A DNA stretch of 64,000 bases from the NCBI GenBank assembly GCA_963733845.1, contig CAVTEM010000006.1, positions 1 to 64,000 on the forward strand, read 5' to 3'. Both the position numbers and the translations under genes were made by a program. The notes under the pieces are model-generated. The model did not search any database. It worked only from the letters and a program-made list of their open reading frames with translations, and was not told where the DNA came from. This stretch comes from DATFQE01 sp963733845 (GTDB lineage Bacteria; Actinomycetota; Thermoleophilia; Gaiellales; Gaiellaceae). Positions 7,870 to 16,659 of the stretch are shown piece by piece; position 1 is the first letter of the stretch; each line of letters begins with the position of its first letter.

Positions 7870-8220
7870 TCAGGCGGTTGTGCGGTCGAGCAACTGCAGC
7901 AGGTCGTGCGCCGCCAGTTCGATCTCCTTGTGCCGCCATTCGGCGGCGCGGTAGTGGCAGGCGATCAGGCCCATGCGGTGCACGCGGCGAAAGTCGCCGT
8001 AGACGAACGCGTACCTCGCCTTCGTCTCGTCCGATGCGCCGTCCGTCAGCCCGAGGTGCCACTCCGCGTACTCGCTCCAGGAGTGCGACTCGAGGAACGA
8101 GTTCTCATCGGCCGCCTTGGGCTGGACGTCTCCCCAATCGCTGTCGAGGACGTACTGACGGGCGCGGATCAGGCGCCGGGCGTGCGCGATCGCGCGCTCG
8201 TTGAGGGAGTAGGAGGCCAG
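7870..8220 (-). CDS. Conserved hypothetical protein, probable CTG start
   Basis: The minus frame encodes a well-composed 116-residue protein: ASYSLNERAIAHARRLIRAR, QYVLDSDWGDVQPKA, HSWSEYAEWHLGLTDGA, KARYAFVYGDFRRVHRMG, and a C-terminus CHYRAAEWRHKEIELAAHD. I recognise it as a conserved actinobacterial family of unknown function whose members begin just before 'ASYSL' or 'ATYSL'. At that point the only candidate is CTG (8218-8220). No ATG, GTG or TTG lies upstream in frame before the divergent gene at 8285. The function is unknown; the density of Trp, Tyr and His suggests a compact globular, perhaps metal-binding, protein. Confidence 0.75.
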   Translation of the reverse strand: MASYSLNERAIAHARRLIRARQYVLDSDWGDVQPKAADENSFLESHSWSEYAEWHLGLTDGASDETKARYAFVYGDFRRVHRMGLIACHYRAAEWRHKEIELAAHDLLQLLDRTTA

Positions 8221-8284
8221 GCCGGGATCTTGACGCCTCGCCGCCGGAGTGGGGTCCGAATGCGCAACGCTTAGCCTGAGAGAG

Positions 8285-8632
8285 ATGACGCACCACGAGC
8301 AGCTGCGGGACCTCTACCGGTCGTTCAACGCGAGGGAGCTCGACGCCGTCCTCGCACAGCTGGCCGAAGACGTCGACTGGCCGACCGCCTACGAGGGCGG
8401 GCGCGCCGTCGGTCGCGAGGCCGTCCGCGCGTACTGGACGCGCCAGTGGGCCGAGATCGACCCGACCGTGGAGCCGCTCGAAATCTCGACGCTGCCAGAC
8501 GGCCGGGTCGCCGTGGAGGTCGACCAGACGGTGCGCGACCTCGACGGGACGGTGATCGCCGCCGGCCGCGTGCGCCACGTCTACACATTGCGCAACGGGC
8601 TGGTCGCCCGTATGGACATCGAGACGCCGTAG
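8285..8632 (+). CDS. SnoaL-like / NTF2-fold protein
   Basis: A 115-residue protein with the SnoaL-like (cystatin/NTF2 cone) pattern: N-terminal helix LRDLYRSFNARELDAVLAQL, then AEDVDWPTAYEGGRAVGREAV and YWTRQWAEIDPTVEP, followed by strands EISTLPDGRVAVEVDQ and RVRHVYTLRNGLVARMDIE. ATG at 8285 is chosen over an earlier start at 8249 because homologues begin at this helix. These folds act as small-molecule isomerases, hydrolases or binding proteins; no catalytic residues can be assigned here. Confidence 0.85.
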   Translation: MTHHEQLRDLYRSFNARELDAVLAQLAEDVDWPTAYEGGRAVGREAVRAYWTRQWAEIDPTVEPLEISTLPDGRVAVEVDQTVRDLDGTVIAAGRVRHVYTLRNGLVARMDIETP

Positions 8633-8648
8633 TCGTATTCTCGAATGG

Positions 8649-8999
8649 ATGCGCTTTGTGCTCGTCATCGCCGTGGCGGGCGCCTTTGCAGTCGGGCTGG
8701 CAGCCGTACGTGGTGGGGGCGGCGAGCCGGCCACGGCCGCTGAGGCGCCGCTCGCCCTGCGCGTCGCCCAGCTCGAGGCGAAAGTGAGCGGAATCTGCAC
8801 CGCGTTCCGCACGTTCGACGGCCGCCGCGCCTACCACGACTACGACGCGAGCTTCCAGTCGCTGATCGCGCAGCTGCAGCAGGCGTGCGGCGCACCTCGG
8901 GCAGGGAAGCACGAGGACAGCGTCAAGCCGCCGAAGCCGAAGAAGCGCGTCCGCCACGAGGACCGGCCACCGCCGCCTCCTCCGCCGCACGAGGGCTAG
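8649..8999 (+). CDS. Small secreted or membrane-anchored hypothetical protein
   Basis: A 116-residue protein with an N-terminal signal/anchor (MRFVLVIAVAGAFAVGLAAV), an Ala-rich helical middle and a basic, Pro-rich tail (VKPPKPKKRVRHEDRP, then a run of seven prolines). The middle segment LRVAQLEAKVSGICTAFRTF to LIAQLQQACGAP looks like a short coiled coil with two Cys that could pair outside the membrane. No family recognised. It starts 17 bases after the SnoaL-like gene and is followed 15 bases later by the methyltransferase, so the three may share a transcript. Confidence 0.7.
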   Translation: MRFVLVIAVAGAFAVGLAAVRGGGGEPATAAEAPLALRVAQLEAKVSGICTAFRTFDGRRAYHDYDASFQSLIAQLQQACGAPRAGKHEDSVKPPKPKKRVRHEDRPPPPPPPHEG

Positions 9000-9014
9000 C
9001 GTCCCCGGGCTGCC

Positions 9015-10016
9015 GTGAGCGAGCGGGGCGCGCTCTGGCAGCTCGTCAACGGCTACCGCACCACACAGGCTCTCCTCGTCGTGGTCGAGCTCGGCGTGCC
9101 CGACCTGCTCGCAGACGGCCCACGCTCCTCCGCTGAGCTTGCGGCCGAGACGGGGAGCGACGAGCCGTCCCTGTATCGGCTGCTCCGCGCGCTGGCCGCG
9201 CTCGGCGTGCTCAGAGAGGATCGAGACCGGCATTTCTCGCTCTCGGCCATGGGAGAGCCGCTGCGCTCCAACTCGCCCGAGTCGCTGGCGGCGTGGATCA
9301 GGTTCGTCGGTCGCGACTACCACCGGGCTGCCTGGGCGCAGCTGGAGCACAGCGTTCGCACCGGCGAGGACGCGATGACCCACACGCTCGGCCGGAGCGT
9401 GTGGGAGTACCGCGCCGACCACCCCGACGAGGCCGAGATCTTCGACCGGGCCATGACCGACCTTACGCGCGCCAGCATGCGCGAGCTCGTGGCCGGCTAC
9501 GACTTCACGCGCTTCGGAACCGTCGTCGACGTCGGCGGCGGCCACGGTGGCTTTCTCGCCGCCATCCTTCGGGCTGCGCCGGGCGCACACGGCGTCCTGT
9601 TCGATCTGCCCCACGTGGTCGGCGGCGCGCACGCGCTGCTCGAAGAGGTCGGCGTGTTCGACCGGACCGAGATCGTCGCCGGAAGCTTCTTCGACTCCGT
9701 GCCCGAGGGCGGAGACGCCTACACGCTGAAGTCGATCATCCACGACTGGGACGACGAAGACGCGGTGCGGATCCTGCGCACGTGCCGCGCCGCGATGGGG
9801 CCGGATGCGCGCGTGCTCCTCGTCGAGCGCGACCTCGGCGCTCCGAACGAGGCCCCGGGAGCGAAGCTCTCCGACCTCAACATGCTCGTCGTCCTCGGAG
9901 GCCGCGAGCGCACGCGTGACGAGTACGCGGCGCTGTTCCAACGCTCGGGTCTCGCTTTCCTGGGAGAGACGCCGACCTCCAGCGGCTTCAGCGTCTTCGA
10001 GGCGGCGCCGGCCTAG
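9015..10016 (+). CDS. AdoMet-dependent O-methyltransferase (plant-type/acetylserotonin OMT family)
   Basis: A 333-residue cytoplasmic methyltransferase. Residues about 1-90 form the winged-helix dimerisation domain (ALWQLVNGYRTTQALLVVVE, LYRLLRALAALGVL). The catalytic domain has AdoMet motif I VVDVGGGHGGFLAAIL near residues 173-188, motif II LFDLPHVV, and the catalytic HDW motif in SIIHDWDDEDAVRIL. The C-terminal RTRDEYAALFQRSGLAF is typical of the family, which methylates phenolic or carotenoid-like hydroxyls (CrtF, TcmN-type). GTG at 9015 gives the normal length. The gene is convergent with the HTH gene, overlapping it by 4 bases. The substrate is unknown. Confidence 0.9.
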   Translation: MSERGALWQLVNGYRTTQALLVVVELGVPDLLADGPRSSAELAAETGSDEPSLYRLLRALAALGVLREDRDRHFSLSAMGEPLRSNSPESLAAWIRFVGRDYHRAAWAQLEHSVRTGEDAMTHTLGRSVWEYRADHPDEAEIFDRAMTDLTRASMRELVAGYDFTRFGTVVDVGGGHGGFLAAILRAAPGAHGVLFDLPHVVGGAHALLEEVGVFDRTEIVAGSFFDSVPEGGDAYTLKSIIHDWDDEDAVRILRTCRAAMGPDARVLLVERDLGAPNEAPGAKLSDLNMLVVLGGRERTRDEYAALFQRSGLAFLGETPTSSGFSVFEAAPA

Positions 10017-10309
10017 CTCAGCCTGCGGTACAGCCGGTCGACGAGGTCGGGCATGCGCTCGAGCTGCTCTGTGATCACGCGGACTCGGTACTCGAGGAAG
10101 TGCTCAGGCTCGACGCCGAGGGCATCGGCGAGGCGCTGCACGACCTCGTTCGAGGGCACCGGCCGGTTGCCGTGGACGAGGTGGTTCAGGTATCCGGCCG
10201 ACAGGTTGCACTTCGCGCCCAGGCCCCGGAAGGTCACGCCCGTCTCGGACATCAGGCGCTCGAGCGTCGGGCCGAACCGCTCCTCGCTGAACCTGCGCCT
10301 GCGGCCCAT
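10013..10309 (-). CDS. Small XRE-family HTH transcriptional regulator
   Basis: A 98-residue DNA-binding protein. MGRRRRFSEERFGPTLERLM leads into a Cro/CI helix-turn-helix: TFRGLGAKCNLSAGYLNHLV followed by RPVPSNEVVQRLADALGV and EPEHFLEYRVRVITEQL, with a short helical tail. The turn-helix segment KCNLSAGYLNHLVHG aligns with XRE recognition helices. ATG at 10309 overlaps the proS stop (TGATG), so it is the last gene of the ispG-proS transcript. Its position suggests local regulation, but no operator was identified. Confidence 0.88.
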   Translation of the reverse strand: MGRRRRFSEERFGPTLERLMSETGVTFRGLGAKCNLSAGYLNHLVHGNRPVPSNEVVQRLADALGVEPEHFLEYRVRVITEQLERMPDLVDRLYRRLS

Positions 10310-11970
10310 CAGGCCTCCACCCCGGCGAGCTCGTCGATCGGCACGCGCCGCTCGCCGCCGTTCGAGCGGACGTCCACGGCGCCGTCGTCGAGCGTCTTCT
10401 TGCCGACGACGACGCGGACCGGCGAGCCGATCAGGTCGGCGTCCGCGAACTTCTCCCCCGCTCGCAGGTCGCGGTCGTCGAGCAGCACTGAGCGGCCGGC
10501 GACGTCGAGCTTCTCCGCGGTCCGCGCAGCCTCGTCCTCGAGCCCGGGCAGGACGACGACGTGCACGTCGTACGGCGCGATCGACGCCGGCCAGCGCATG
10601 CCCTTCTCCTCGTCGTACTGCTGCTCGATCACCGCCGCGAGCATGCGCGCCGGTCCGATGCCGTAGCTGCCGCCCACTAGCGCCTTCTCCTTGCCGTCCT
10701 CGTCGAGGAACCTGGCGCCGAGCGGCTCCGAATAGCGCGTCCCGAACTTGAAGATGTGCCCGACCTCGATCGCGGTCTGGAACCGGAGCGCGCCGCCGCA
10801 CTGCGGGCAGGCGTCACCCTCGCGCGGCTGGCGTAGGTCGGCGAAGCGGCCCTCGAAGTCCCGTCCCTGCTCGACGCCTCGGAGGTGGAAGCCGGTGCGG
10901 TTCGCCCCGGCGACGAACTGGCCCTCGCGCAGGGCCTCGTCGACCACGATCTCGCCCGAGAAGCCGACCGGTCCGAGTGAGCCGGGGTCGGCGCCGAACG
11001 CCTCGCGGATCTCGTCCACCGTGGAGGCCCGGAAGTCGGTCCCGAGCGCGGTGGCGAGCTTCGCCTCCTCGAGGCGGTCGTCGCCGCGGACGAGCGCGAG
11101 CACGACCTTGCCCTCGTTCGTGGTCACGGGCATCGCCTTCGAGGTCGCAGCGCCGTCGATCCCGAGGAACTCGGCCAGGCCCTCGATCGTGGTCACGCCC
11201 GGGGTCTCCACCTCGGCGGGAGCGTCGAGCCGCTCCGGGAACTCCGGTGCTCGCGGGACCCCGAGCGCGATCTCCAGGTCAGCGGCGTAGTCGCCGCGCT
11301 CGCAGGTCACGAGCGTGTTCTCCCCCGACCCCGAGGGCGCGAGGAAGTCGATCGACTCCTTGCCACCCATCATCCCCGACTCGGCCTGGACGGCGTAGTA
11401 CTCCAGCCCGGCGCGCTCGAAGATGCGGTGGTAGGCGCCCTCGTGCTTGCGGAAGCTGACGTCGAGACCCTCCTCGTCACGGTCGAACGAGTAGGCGTCC
11501 TTCATGATGAACTCGCGCATGCGAAGCAGCCCGCCGCGCGGCCTGGGCTCGTCGCGTTCCTTGATCGAGAAGTGGTAGAGGATCTGCGGCAGCTGCCGGT
11601 AGCTCTGGAGCTCGCGCGCGTGGAAGGTGACCGTTTCCTCGTGCGTCAGCGGGAGCACATAGTCGCGGCCGTTGCGGTCCTTGAGCTGGAAGAGCTCCTG
11701 GATGTGGTCTCGCTTCGTGTGCTGCCAGAGCTCGATCGGCGTCAGGACCGGCATCAGCATCTCCTGGCCGCCGATCGCGTCCATCTCCTCGCGGATGATC
11801 CCGACCACCTTCTCGTGCACGCGCCAGCCGAGCGGCAGGAACGTCCACACGCCGGCCGTGACCTGGCGGATGTAGCCGCCGCGGACGAGCAGCTTGTGCG
11901 AGACGGCCTCGGCGTCGGCAGGAGCGTCGCGAAGCGTCGGCAGGAAGAGCTGGGAGGCGCGGACGATCAT
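10309..11970 (-). CDS. proS: Prolyl-tRNA synthetase
   Basis: A 553-residue class II aminoacyl-tRNA synthetase charging tRNA-Pro. The start MIVRASQLFLPTLRDAPADA is typical of the bacterial (long) form. Motif 2 is seen in FSIKERDEPRPRGGLLRMRE, the editing (YbaK-like INS) domain lies around residues 230-400, and motif 3 reads GSYGIGPARMLAA. The C-terminal anticodon-binding domain starts near DVHVVVLPG. The length matches bacterial ProRS with the editing insert. The INS domain hydrolyses Ala-tRNA-Pro. The gene lies 10 bases downstream of ispG on the same strand. Confidence 0.97.
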   Translation of the reverse strand: MIVRASQLFLPTLRDAPADAEAVSHKLLVRGGYIRQVTAGVWTFLPLGWRVHEKVVGIIREEMDAIGGQEMLMPVLTPIELWQHTKRDHIQELFQLKDRNGRDYVLPLTHEETVTFHARELQSYRQLPQILYHFSIKERDEPRPRGGLLRMREFIMKDAYSFDRDEEGLDVSFRKHEGAYHRIFERAGLEYYAVQAESGMMGGKESIDFLAPSGSGENTLVTCERGDYAADLEIALGVPRAPEFPERLDAPAEVETPGVTTIEGLAEFLGIDGAATSKAMPVTTNEGKVVLALVRGDDRLEEAKLATALGTDFRASTVDEIREAFGADPGSLGPVGFSGEIVVDEALREGQFVAGANRTGFHLRGVEQGRDFEGRFADLRQPREGDACPQCGGALRFQTAIEVGHIFKFGTRYSEPLGARFLDEDGKEKALVGGSYGIGPARMLAAVIEQQYDEEKGMRWPASIAPYDVHVVVLPGLEDEAARTAEKLDVAGRSVLLDDRDLRAGEKFADADLIGSPVRVVVGKKTLDDGAVDVRSNGGERRVPIDELAGVEA

Positions 11971-11980
11971 CCGCGAGAGG

Positions 11981-13117
11981 CTAGCGGTCGAGCGGAATCA
12001 ACGACGCCTCCGCCATGGCGAGGGCCGCCGGCTTCGCCATCTTCAGCCGCTTGGGCCGGTACATGCCGCCCGCGATCCACTGGTCGATCTCCCGGAACAG
12101 CTCGTCGATCAGCTCCTCCGAGGCCACCTTCTTGAGCACGCGCCCGTGGGCGTAGATGAAGCCCGACTCGCGCCCGCCGGCGATCCCGAAGTCCGCGTCG
12201 CCGGCCTCCCCCGGGCCGTTGACCGCGCAGCCCATCACGGCGACCTCGAAGGCCTGCGGGTAGTCGCGCAGCCGGTCCTCGACCACGACCGCGAGGTTCT
12301 CGACGCCGACGTTGTCCCGGCCGCACGAGGGGCACGCGATCATCACGGGGCCGCGCTCGCGCAGCCCGAGCGCCTTCAGGATCTCCCAGGCGACCTCGAC
12401 CTCCTTGACGGGGTCGGCCGTCAGCGAGACGCGCAGGGTGTCGCCGATCCCGTCCGCGAGCAGCGAGCCGATCCCGACGGCGCTCTTGATCGAGCCGGCG
12501 AACGGCGTACCCGCCTCGGTCACGCCCAGGTGGATCGGGTAGGGCACCTTCGCGGAGAGCATCCGGTAGGCGCGGATCATCGTCGGGACGTGGGTCGCCT
12601 TGACCGAGATCTTGAAGTCGCGGTAGTCGAGCTTCTCCAGGAGCTCCACCTCCTCGAGCGCCGCCGCCACGAGCGCCTCGGCCTGGTCGCGGCGCGCGAC
12701 CTCGTCCAGGTGACGAGGGAGCGAGCCCGAATTGGCGCCGATCCTCATCGCGATTCCCGCCTGCTTGGCGGCTGTCACCACCTGCTCCACCTGCCGGGGC
12801 CCGCCGATGTTGCCGGGGTTGATCCGGACGGCCGCGACCCCGGCGTCGATGGCGCGCAGGGCCAGGCTCGCGTTGAAGTGGATGTCCGCGATCACCGGGA
12901 TCGGCGACAGGCGCACGATCGAACGGAGCGCCTCGGCGTCCGCGACCTTCGGCACTGCGCAGCGAACCAGCTCGCAGCCCGCGGACGCGAGCGCGGCGAT
13001 CTGGGCGGTCGTCGCGGCCACGTCGTGGGTCGGCGTGAGCGTCATCGACTGGACGACGACGGGCGCTCCGCCGCCGACCTTCACGTTGCCGATCGCGATC
13101 TGCCGCTCGCTTGGCAT
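11981..13117 (-). CDS. ispG: 4-hydroxy-3-methylbut-2-enyl diphosphate synthase (IspG/GcpE)
   Basis: A 378-residue MEP-pathway enzyme that reductively converts cyclic MEcPP to HMBPP. The N-terminal TIM-barrel begins IAIGNVKVGGGAPVVVQSM. The [4Fe-4S] ligands are the two Cys of CPSCGRDNVG and the Cys of MGCAVNGPGEA, plus the conserved Glu that follows. ATG at 13117 (MPSERQIAIG) is preferred to an earlier in-frame start at 13174, which would add a non-conserved leader. With dxr and uppS in the same block it supports a shared isoprenoid supply line. Confidence 0.96.
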   Translation of the reverse strand: MPSERQIAIGNVKVGGGAPVVVQSMTLTPTHDVAATTAQIAALASAGCELVRCAVPKVADAEALRSIVRLSPIPVIADIHFNASLALRAIDAGVAAVRINPGNIGGPRQVEQVVTAAKQAGIAMRIGANSGSLPRHLDEVARRDQAEALVAAALEEVELLEKLDYRDFKISVKATHVPTMIRAYRMLSAKVPYPIHLGVTEAGTPFAGSIKSAVGIGSLLADGIGDTLRVSLTADPVKEVEVAWEILKALGLRERGPVMIACPSCGRDNVGVENLAVVVEDRLRDYPQAFEVAVMGCAVNGPGEAGDADFGIAGGRESGFIYAHGRVLKKVASEELIDELFREIDQWIAGGMYRPKRLKMAKPAALAMAEASLIPLDR

Positions 13118-13127
13118 CCGAGCCAGG

Positions 13128-13824
13128 TTAGCCGTCAGCCACGCGGAAAGTGCGCACGACGACCGCGTCCGCAACCACGATGCCGGAGTCGCCGGCGATC
13201 GCGGGGCGCACGCTCCAGCGGTACCTCCCGGGCGTGAACTTCAGACTGTCGGGCACCCGGAGCCAGGCGTCCGCTGTCTGCGCAGCGTGGAAGAGCTCGC
13301 CGTTGCGGACGAAGGCCACCTGGTAGAAGACGGCTCCCTCGACCGGAGCCCAGACGTACAGGCGCGAAGGCGCTCCAGGCGGCCGCGTGCGCGCCGGAGC
13401 AGGCGGAGGCGTCGGTGACGGCGGCGCGGCCTTCTTCCTGGCACCGAGCACCGAGACAGGCGGGGGCGGCGCCTGGGGCTGAGGACGAGGCGCCGCGGGC
13501 GGTTGCGGCGCTGGAGCGCGTCGGCGGCGGCGCCGGCTGCTGCGCGGAAGCGGGCGGCGGCGCGGGAGTGGCAGCCGGCGCCAGGCTCGGCTTCTCGTCC
13601 ACGCGGGGAACGACGGCGTAGGCGACGGCCGCCGTCGCAGCCACGGCACCGACGAGGACGACCGAGTCGAGCCTGCGCCTTCCTCGGGCCCGGCGCTGCT
13701 GTGCGCGGCGCGACAGGCGTGTTGGCTGCGCCGGCGGGGCCTGAGGCGGCTCAGGCAGAAGAGCGCGGGCCTCGGCGGCCAGCTCGGGATCGACGAGTAC
13801 GAGCTCGGGGCTGATCTCGCTCAC
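13128..13824 (-). pseudogene. Membrane protein with Pro-rich linker and Ig/FnIII-like C-terminal domain, one frame break
   Basis: The N-terminus from GTG at 13824 reads VSEISPELVLVDPELAAEAR, then a basic stretch and a single membrane helix DSVVLVGAVAATAAVAYAVV. A Pro/Ala-rich linker follows. Near 13510 the frame must shift by one surplus base to reach a beta-rich extracellular domain: SRLYVWAPVEGAVFYQVAFV, GELFHAAQTADAWLRVPDS, TPGRYRWSVRPAIAGDSG, ending VRTFRVADG. This looks like a fibronectin-III-like domain. Restored length is about 231 residues. The shift falls in a GC-rich repeat and matches the window-wide error pattern. The function is unknown. Confidence 0.6.
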
Positions 13825-13868
13825 GACGAGGCTCCGCACCCTAGCGGCGTCACCGGCGCGGAAGAGGC

Positions 13869-14355
13869 TCAGGCGCGCTTCGCGGCGACGATGGCCGCCG
13901 TGAGCGGCGTCGTGAGGATCTCGGCCGCGACCAGCTTCGGATGGCCGAACAGCCACGCCCGGACCGGGTCCGGCCCGGCGAAGCCGGGCGTCATGTCGTC
14001 CTTGACGAGCAGCCCGCCGGGAGCGAGCAGGTCGAGCGCGAGCTGGCCCTTGCCGTAGGGGTCGTCCCTCCAGCCGCCCGCAGTCGAGGAAGACGAGCTC
14101 GAACGGCCCGTACGGGGGCAGCGTCTCGCGCCAGTCGCCCTCGACGAACTCGACATTCGGCAGGCCGGCGAGCCGCTCGCGGGCGATCCGGGCTCGCTCG
14201 GGGTCGAGTTCGGCGGTGACAAGCGACGCGGCCGTGGACGCGATTGCCTCGGCGCCCTCGCCGAACGCCGTCCCCAGCTCGGCGCAGCGCTTCCCGGCCG
14301 CGAGGACGGACAGCAGGCGCTGGACCTCCGGAAGGGAGGAACCGCCGCCGGTCAG
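13869..14355 (-). pseudogene. Class I SAM O-methyltransferase, one frame break, CTG start
   Basis: CTG at 14353-14355 overlaps the rseP stop (CTGA) and opens TGGGSSLPEVQRLLSVLAAG. AdoMet motif I is AELGTAFGEGAEAIA, followed by VTAELDPERARIARERLAGL and the acidic-loop GDWRETLPPYGPFELVFLD. After LD-C-GG the frame breaks near 14078; dropping one G from GCGGGCGG restores GGWRDDPYGKGQLALDLLAP, then LVKDDMTPGFAG and the end IVAAKRA. Restored length is about 161 residues, normal for the small O-methyltransferase (PF01596-like) family. The substrate is unknown. The frame break is probably a base-call error. Confidence 0.65.
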
Positions 14356-15581
14356 TCCGAGCGTCCGCCGATGTCGTTCGAGAGCCCGACGAAGAACAGG
14401 ATCAGCACGAGCGCGATCCCGATCGCGGAGACGCGCTCGTAGACCTCCCGTCCGACGGCGCGACCGCGCAGGCCCTCGATCAGCGAGAACGTGATGTGGC
14501 CGCCGTCGAGCGGCAGCAGCGGCAGCAGGTTCAGGATCGCGAGCGAGAGGCTGATGAAGGCGAGGATGCGCAGGTAGAGCCGGATGCCGCCCTCGTCGAT
14601 CACCTCGCTGGAGGCGTCGACGATCCCGACGGGGCTCGAGATCTCGTCGCGGCCCTCGCCGGTGACGATCCGGCCGAGCGAGCCGCCGATCGCCGCAGTC
14701 ACCCGCCAGCTCTCCCGGACGGCGAGGTCGAGCGACTCGATCGGCCCGTAGCGGCGGTGCTCGATGTCCGGGCGGAAGCCGAACACCCAGCGCCCGTCCT
14801 CGGCCAGCCTCGTTCGCTCGGGCTCGAGCACGACGACATCGTTGCCGCGGCGCACGCTGACCTCGATCGGCTGGCCCTCGCTGGCACGGATCAGCTGCGA
14901 GAGCTCGTCGAAGTTCGACGCGTTCCGGCCGTTCACGGCCACGATCTCGTCGCCCGACCTGAGCCCCGCCACCTGCGCGGGAGACCCCGGGTCGACGCGG
15001 TCGACCGTCCGCGACGCCTCGGACGGGACGCCGACCATGTAGACGAGCGCGATCAGCAGGATCGCGAAAACGAGGTTCGTGCCGGGCCCGGCGAAGATCA
15101 CCGCCACCTTGCGCCAGGTCGTCTGGCGCCAGTAGGCGTCCTGCCCGAGCGCGTCGCGGAGCTCGTTCAGCCCGCGCTCGGCCGCCTTGGCCGCCGCGGG
15201 TGAGAGGTCGGCGTCCCGCACGGCGCGTTCCAGCTCGGGCAGCTGCGCCCGCGCCTCGCGCCACTCGCCGGCGGCCACGAGCCGCTTGATCCGCTCGACC
15301 GTCCCGTTCAGCGACGGCGACTCCTCGCGCGCCCGGCCGAAGTGGACGTCGAGGTCGCTCGGCGCCGGCCGGTGCATCCCCGGGATCTTCACGTAGCCGC
15401 CGAGCGGGATCGCGCCGATCCCGTACTCGATGTCCTTGCGTCTCACCTTCACGAGCGCAGGGGGAAAGCCCAGGTAGAAGCGCCGCGGGCTCATTCCGAC
15501 CGCACGCGCCGTGAAGAAGTGCCCCGCCTCGTGGACGAGGATCAGCAGCGCGAGGCCGAGGATGGCGATCGTGACGTTCAT
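14352..15581 (-). CDS. rseP: RseP/RasP-type site-2 intramembrane metalloprotease
   Basis: A 409-residue polytopic membrane protease of family M50 that cleaves anti-sigma factors and signal-peptide remnants within the membrane. The zinc motif HEAGH is at residues 17-21 in the first helix and the third ligand lies in LLPLLPLDGGH near the C-terminus. A central PDZ domain reads TVDRVDPGSPAQVAGLRSGD. A helical insert rich in Arg, Glu and Ala (about residues 90-140) precedes the PDZ domain. ATG overlaps the dxr stop by 4 bases. Gene order cdsA-dxr-rseP-ispG is widespread in bacteria. Confidence 0.96.
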   Translation of the reverse strand: MNVTIAILGLALLILVHEAGHFFTARAVGMSPRRFYLGFPPALVKVRRKDIEYGIGAIPLGGYVKIPGMHRPAPSDLDVHFGRAREESPSLNGTVERIKRLVAAGEWREARAQLPELERAVRDADLSPAAAKAAERGLNELRDALGQDAYWRQTTWRKVAVIFAGPGTNLVFAILLIALVYMVGVPSEASRTVDRVDPGSPAQVAGLRSGDEIVAVNGRNASNFDELSQLIRASEGQPIEVSVRRGNDVVVLEPERTRLAEDGRWVFGFRPDIEHRRYGPIESLDLAVRESWRVTAAIGGSLGRIVTGEGRDEISSPVGIVDASSEVIDEGGIRLYLRILAFISLSLAILNLLPLLPLDGGHITFSLIEGLRGRAVGREVYERVSAIGIALVLILFFVGLSNDIGGRSD

Positions 15582-16639
15582 GCCGGTGCGAGAGCTCCCT
15601 GGACGATTCGGCGCGCCTCCGCGTCGGCTTCGCGCAGCTCGGCGAGATTGCGCGCAGGCGCCCCGTCCACGGTAGCGAGCGCATCCTCCACGACGGCGGC
15701 GATGTCCAGGAAGCCGAGCCGGCCGATCCGGAACGCGGCCACCGCCACCTCGTTCGCGGCGTTGTAGACGCAGGGGTAGGAGCCGCCCTGCTCGCCCGCC
15801 TCACGCGCGAGCCGCAGGAGCGGGAAAACGTCGAGGTCGGGCGCCTCGAACTCGAGCACGAGCCCGGCGGCCAGATCGAGGCCCGGGATCGACGTGCCGG
15901 CGCGCTCGGGGTACGTGAGCGCGTACGAGATCGGGACGCGCATGTCGGGGTAGCCGAGGTGCGCCAGCGAGGCGCCGTCGCGGAAACGCACGAGCGCGTG
16001 CACGACCGACTGCGGGTGCACGACCACCTCGATCCGCTCGTACGCCAGCCCGAACAGGAAGTGCGCCTCGATCAGCTCCAGGCCCTTGTTCGCGAGCGTC
16101 GCCGAGTCGACCGTGATCTTGGGGCCCATGTTCCACGTCGGGTGGTCGAGCGCCTGTGCCGGGGTGACATCGGCGAGCTCCCCGCGGCTGCGCCCCCGGA
16201 AGGGCCCGCCGGACGCGGTCAGCACGAGCGAGTCGACGGTCGCAAGCTCGCGTCCCTCCAGGCACTGAAGCGCCGCCGAGTGCTCGCTGTCCACAGGCAG
16301 CAGGCGGCCTCCACCCCGCTCCCTGGCCTCGAGGCAAAGGTCGCCGCCCGCAACGAGGCTCTCCTTGTTCGCCAGCGCGAGGTCGACCCCGCGCTCGAGC
16401 GCCCAGAGCGTGGCCGGAAGGCCGGCGAAGCCGACGACCGCGTTCAAAACGACGTCGGGCTGCGCGCGCTCGAGCAGCTCGGTGAGGTCGCCGCCCACCT
16501 GGGTGAACGGCGCGAGGCCGTCGATCGGCTGCGAGCCCGACGCGGCGGCGACGAGCTCGAGCTCGGGGTTGTCCCGGACGATCTCCATCGCCTGGCGCCC
16601 GATCGACCCCGTGGCGCCCAGCAGCGCGACCTTCCGCAT
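15578..16639 (-). CDS. dxr: 1-deoxy-D-xylulose 5-phosphate reductoisomerase
   Basis: A 353-residue second enzyme of the MEP pathway, converting DXP to MEP with NADPH and a divalent metal. The NADPH fold opens with LLGATGSIGRQAMEIVRDN. The metal/substrate region reads LPVDSEHSAALQCL (Asp and Glu ligands), then LTASGGPFRG, MGPKITVDSATLANKGLE with a ligand Glu, and the flexible loop HPQSVVHALV. The length is slightly short (usually 380-400) because a C-terminal helix is trimmed. It overlaps rseP by 4 bases and follows a small hypothetical gene. Confidence 0.96.
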   Translation of the reverse strand: MRKVALLGATGSIGRQAMEIVRDNPELELVAAASGSQPIDGLAPFTQVGGDLTELLERAQPDVVLNAVVGFAGLPATLWALERGVDLALANKESLVAGGDLCLEARERGGGRLLPVDSEHSAALQCLEGRELATVDSLVLTASGGPFRGRSRGELADVTPAQALDHPTWNMGPKITVDSATLANKGLELIEAHFLFGLAYERIEVVVHPQSVVHALVRFRDGASLAHLGYPDMRVPISYALTYPERAGTSIPGLDLAAGLVLEFEAPDLDVFPLLRLAREAGEQGGSYPCVYNAANEVAVAAFRIGRLGFLDIAAVVEDALATVDGAPARNLAELREADAEARRIVQGALAPA

Positions 16640-16659
16640 CGGCGAAGTGTAGGCGGCGT

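Noticed and set aside
13135..15804. A single 889-codon minus-strand frame
   Set aside because: It stitches together true N-terminal parts of two frameshifted genes with shadows of rseP and dxr. It is not one protein.
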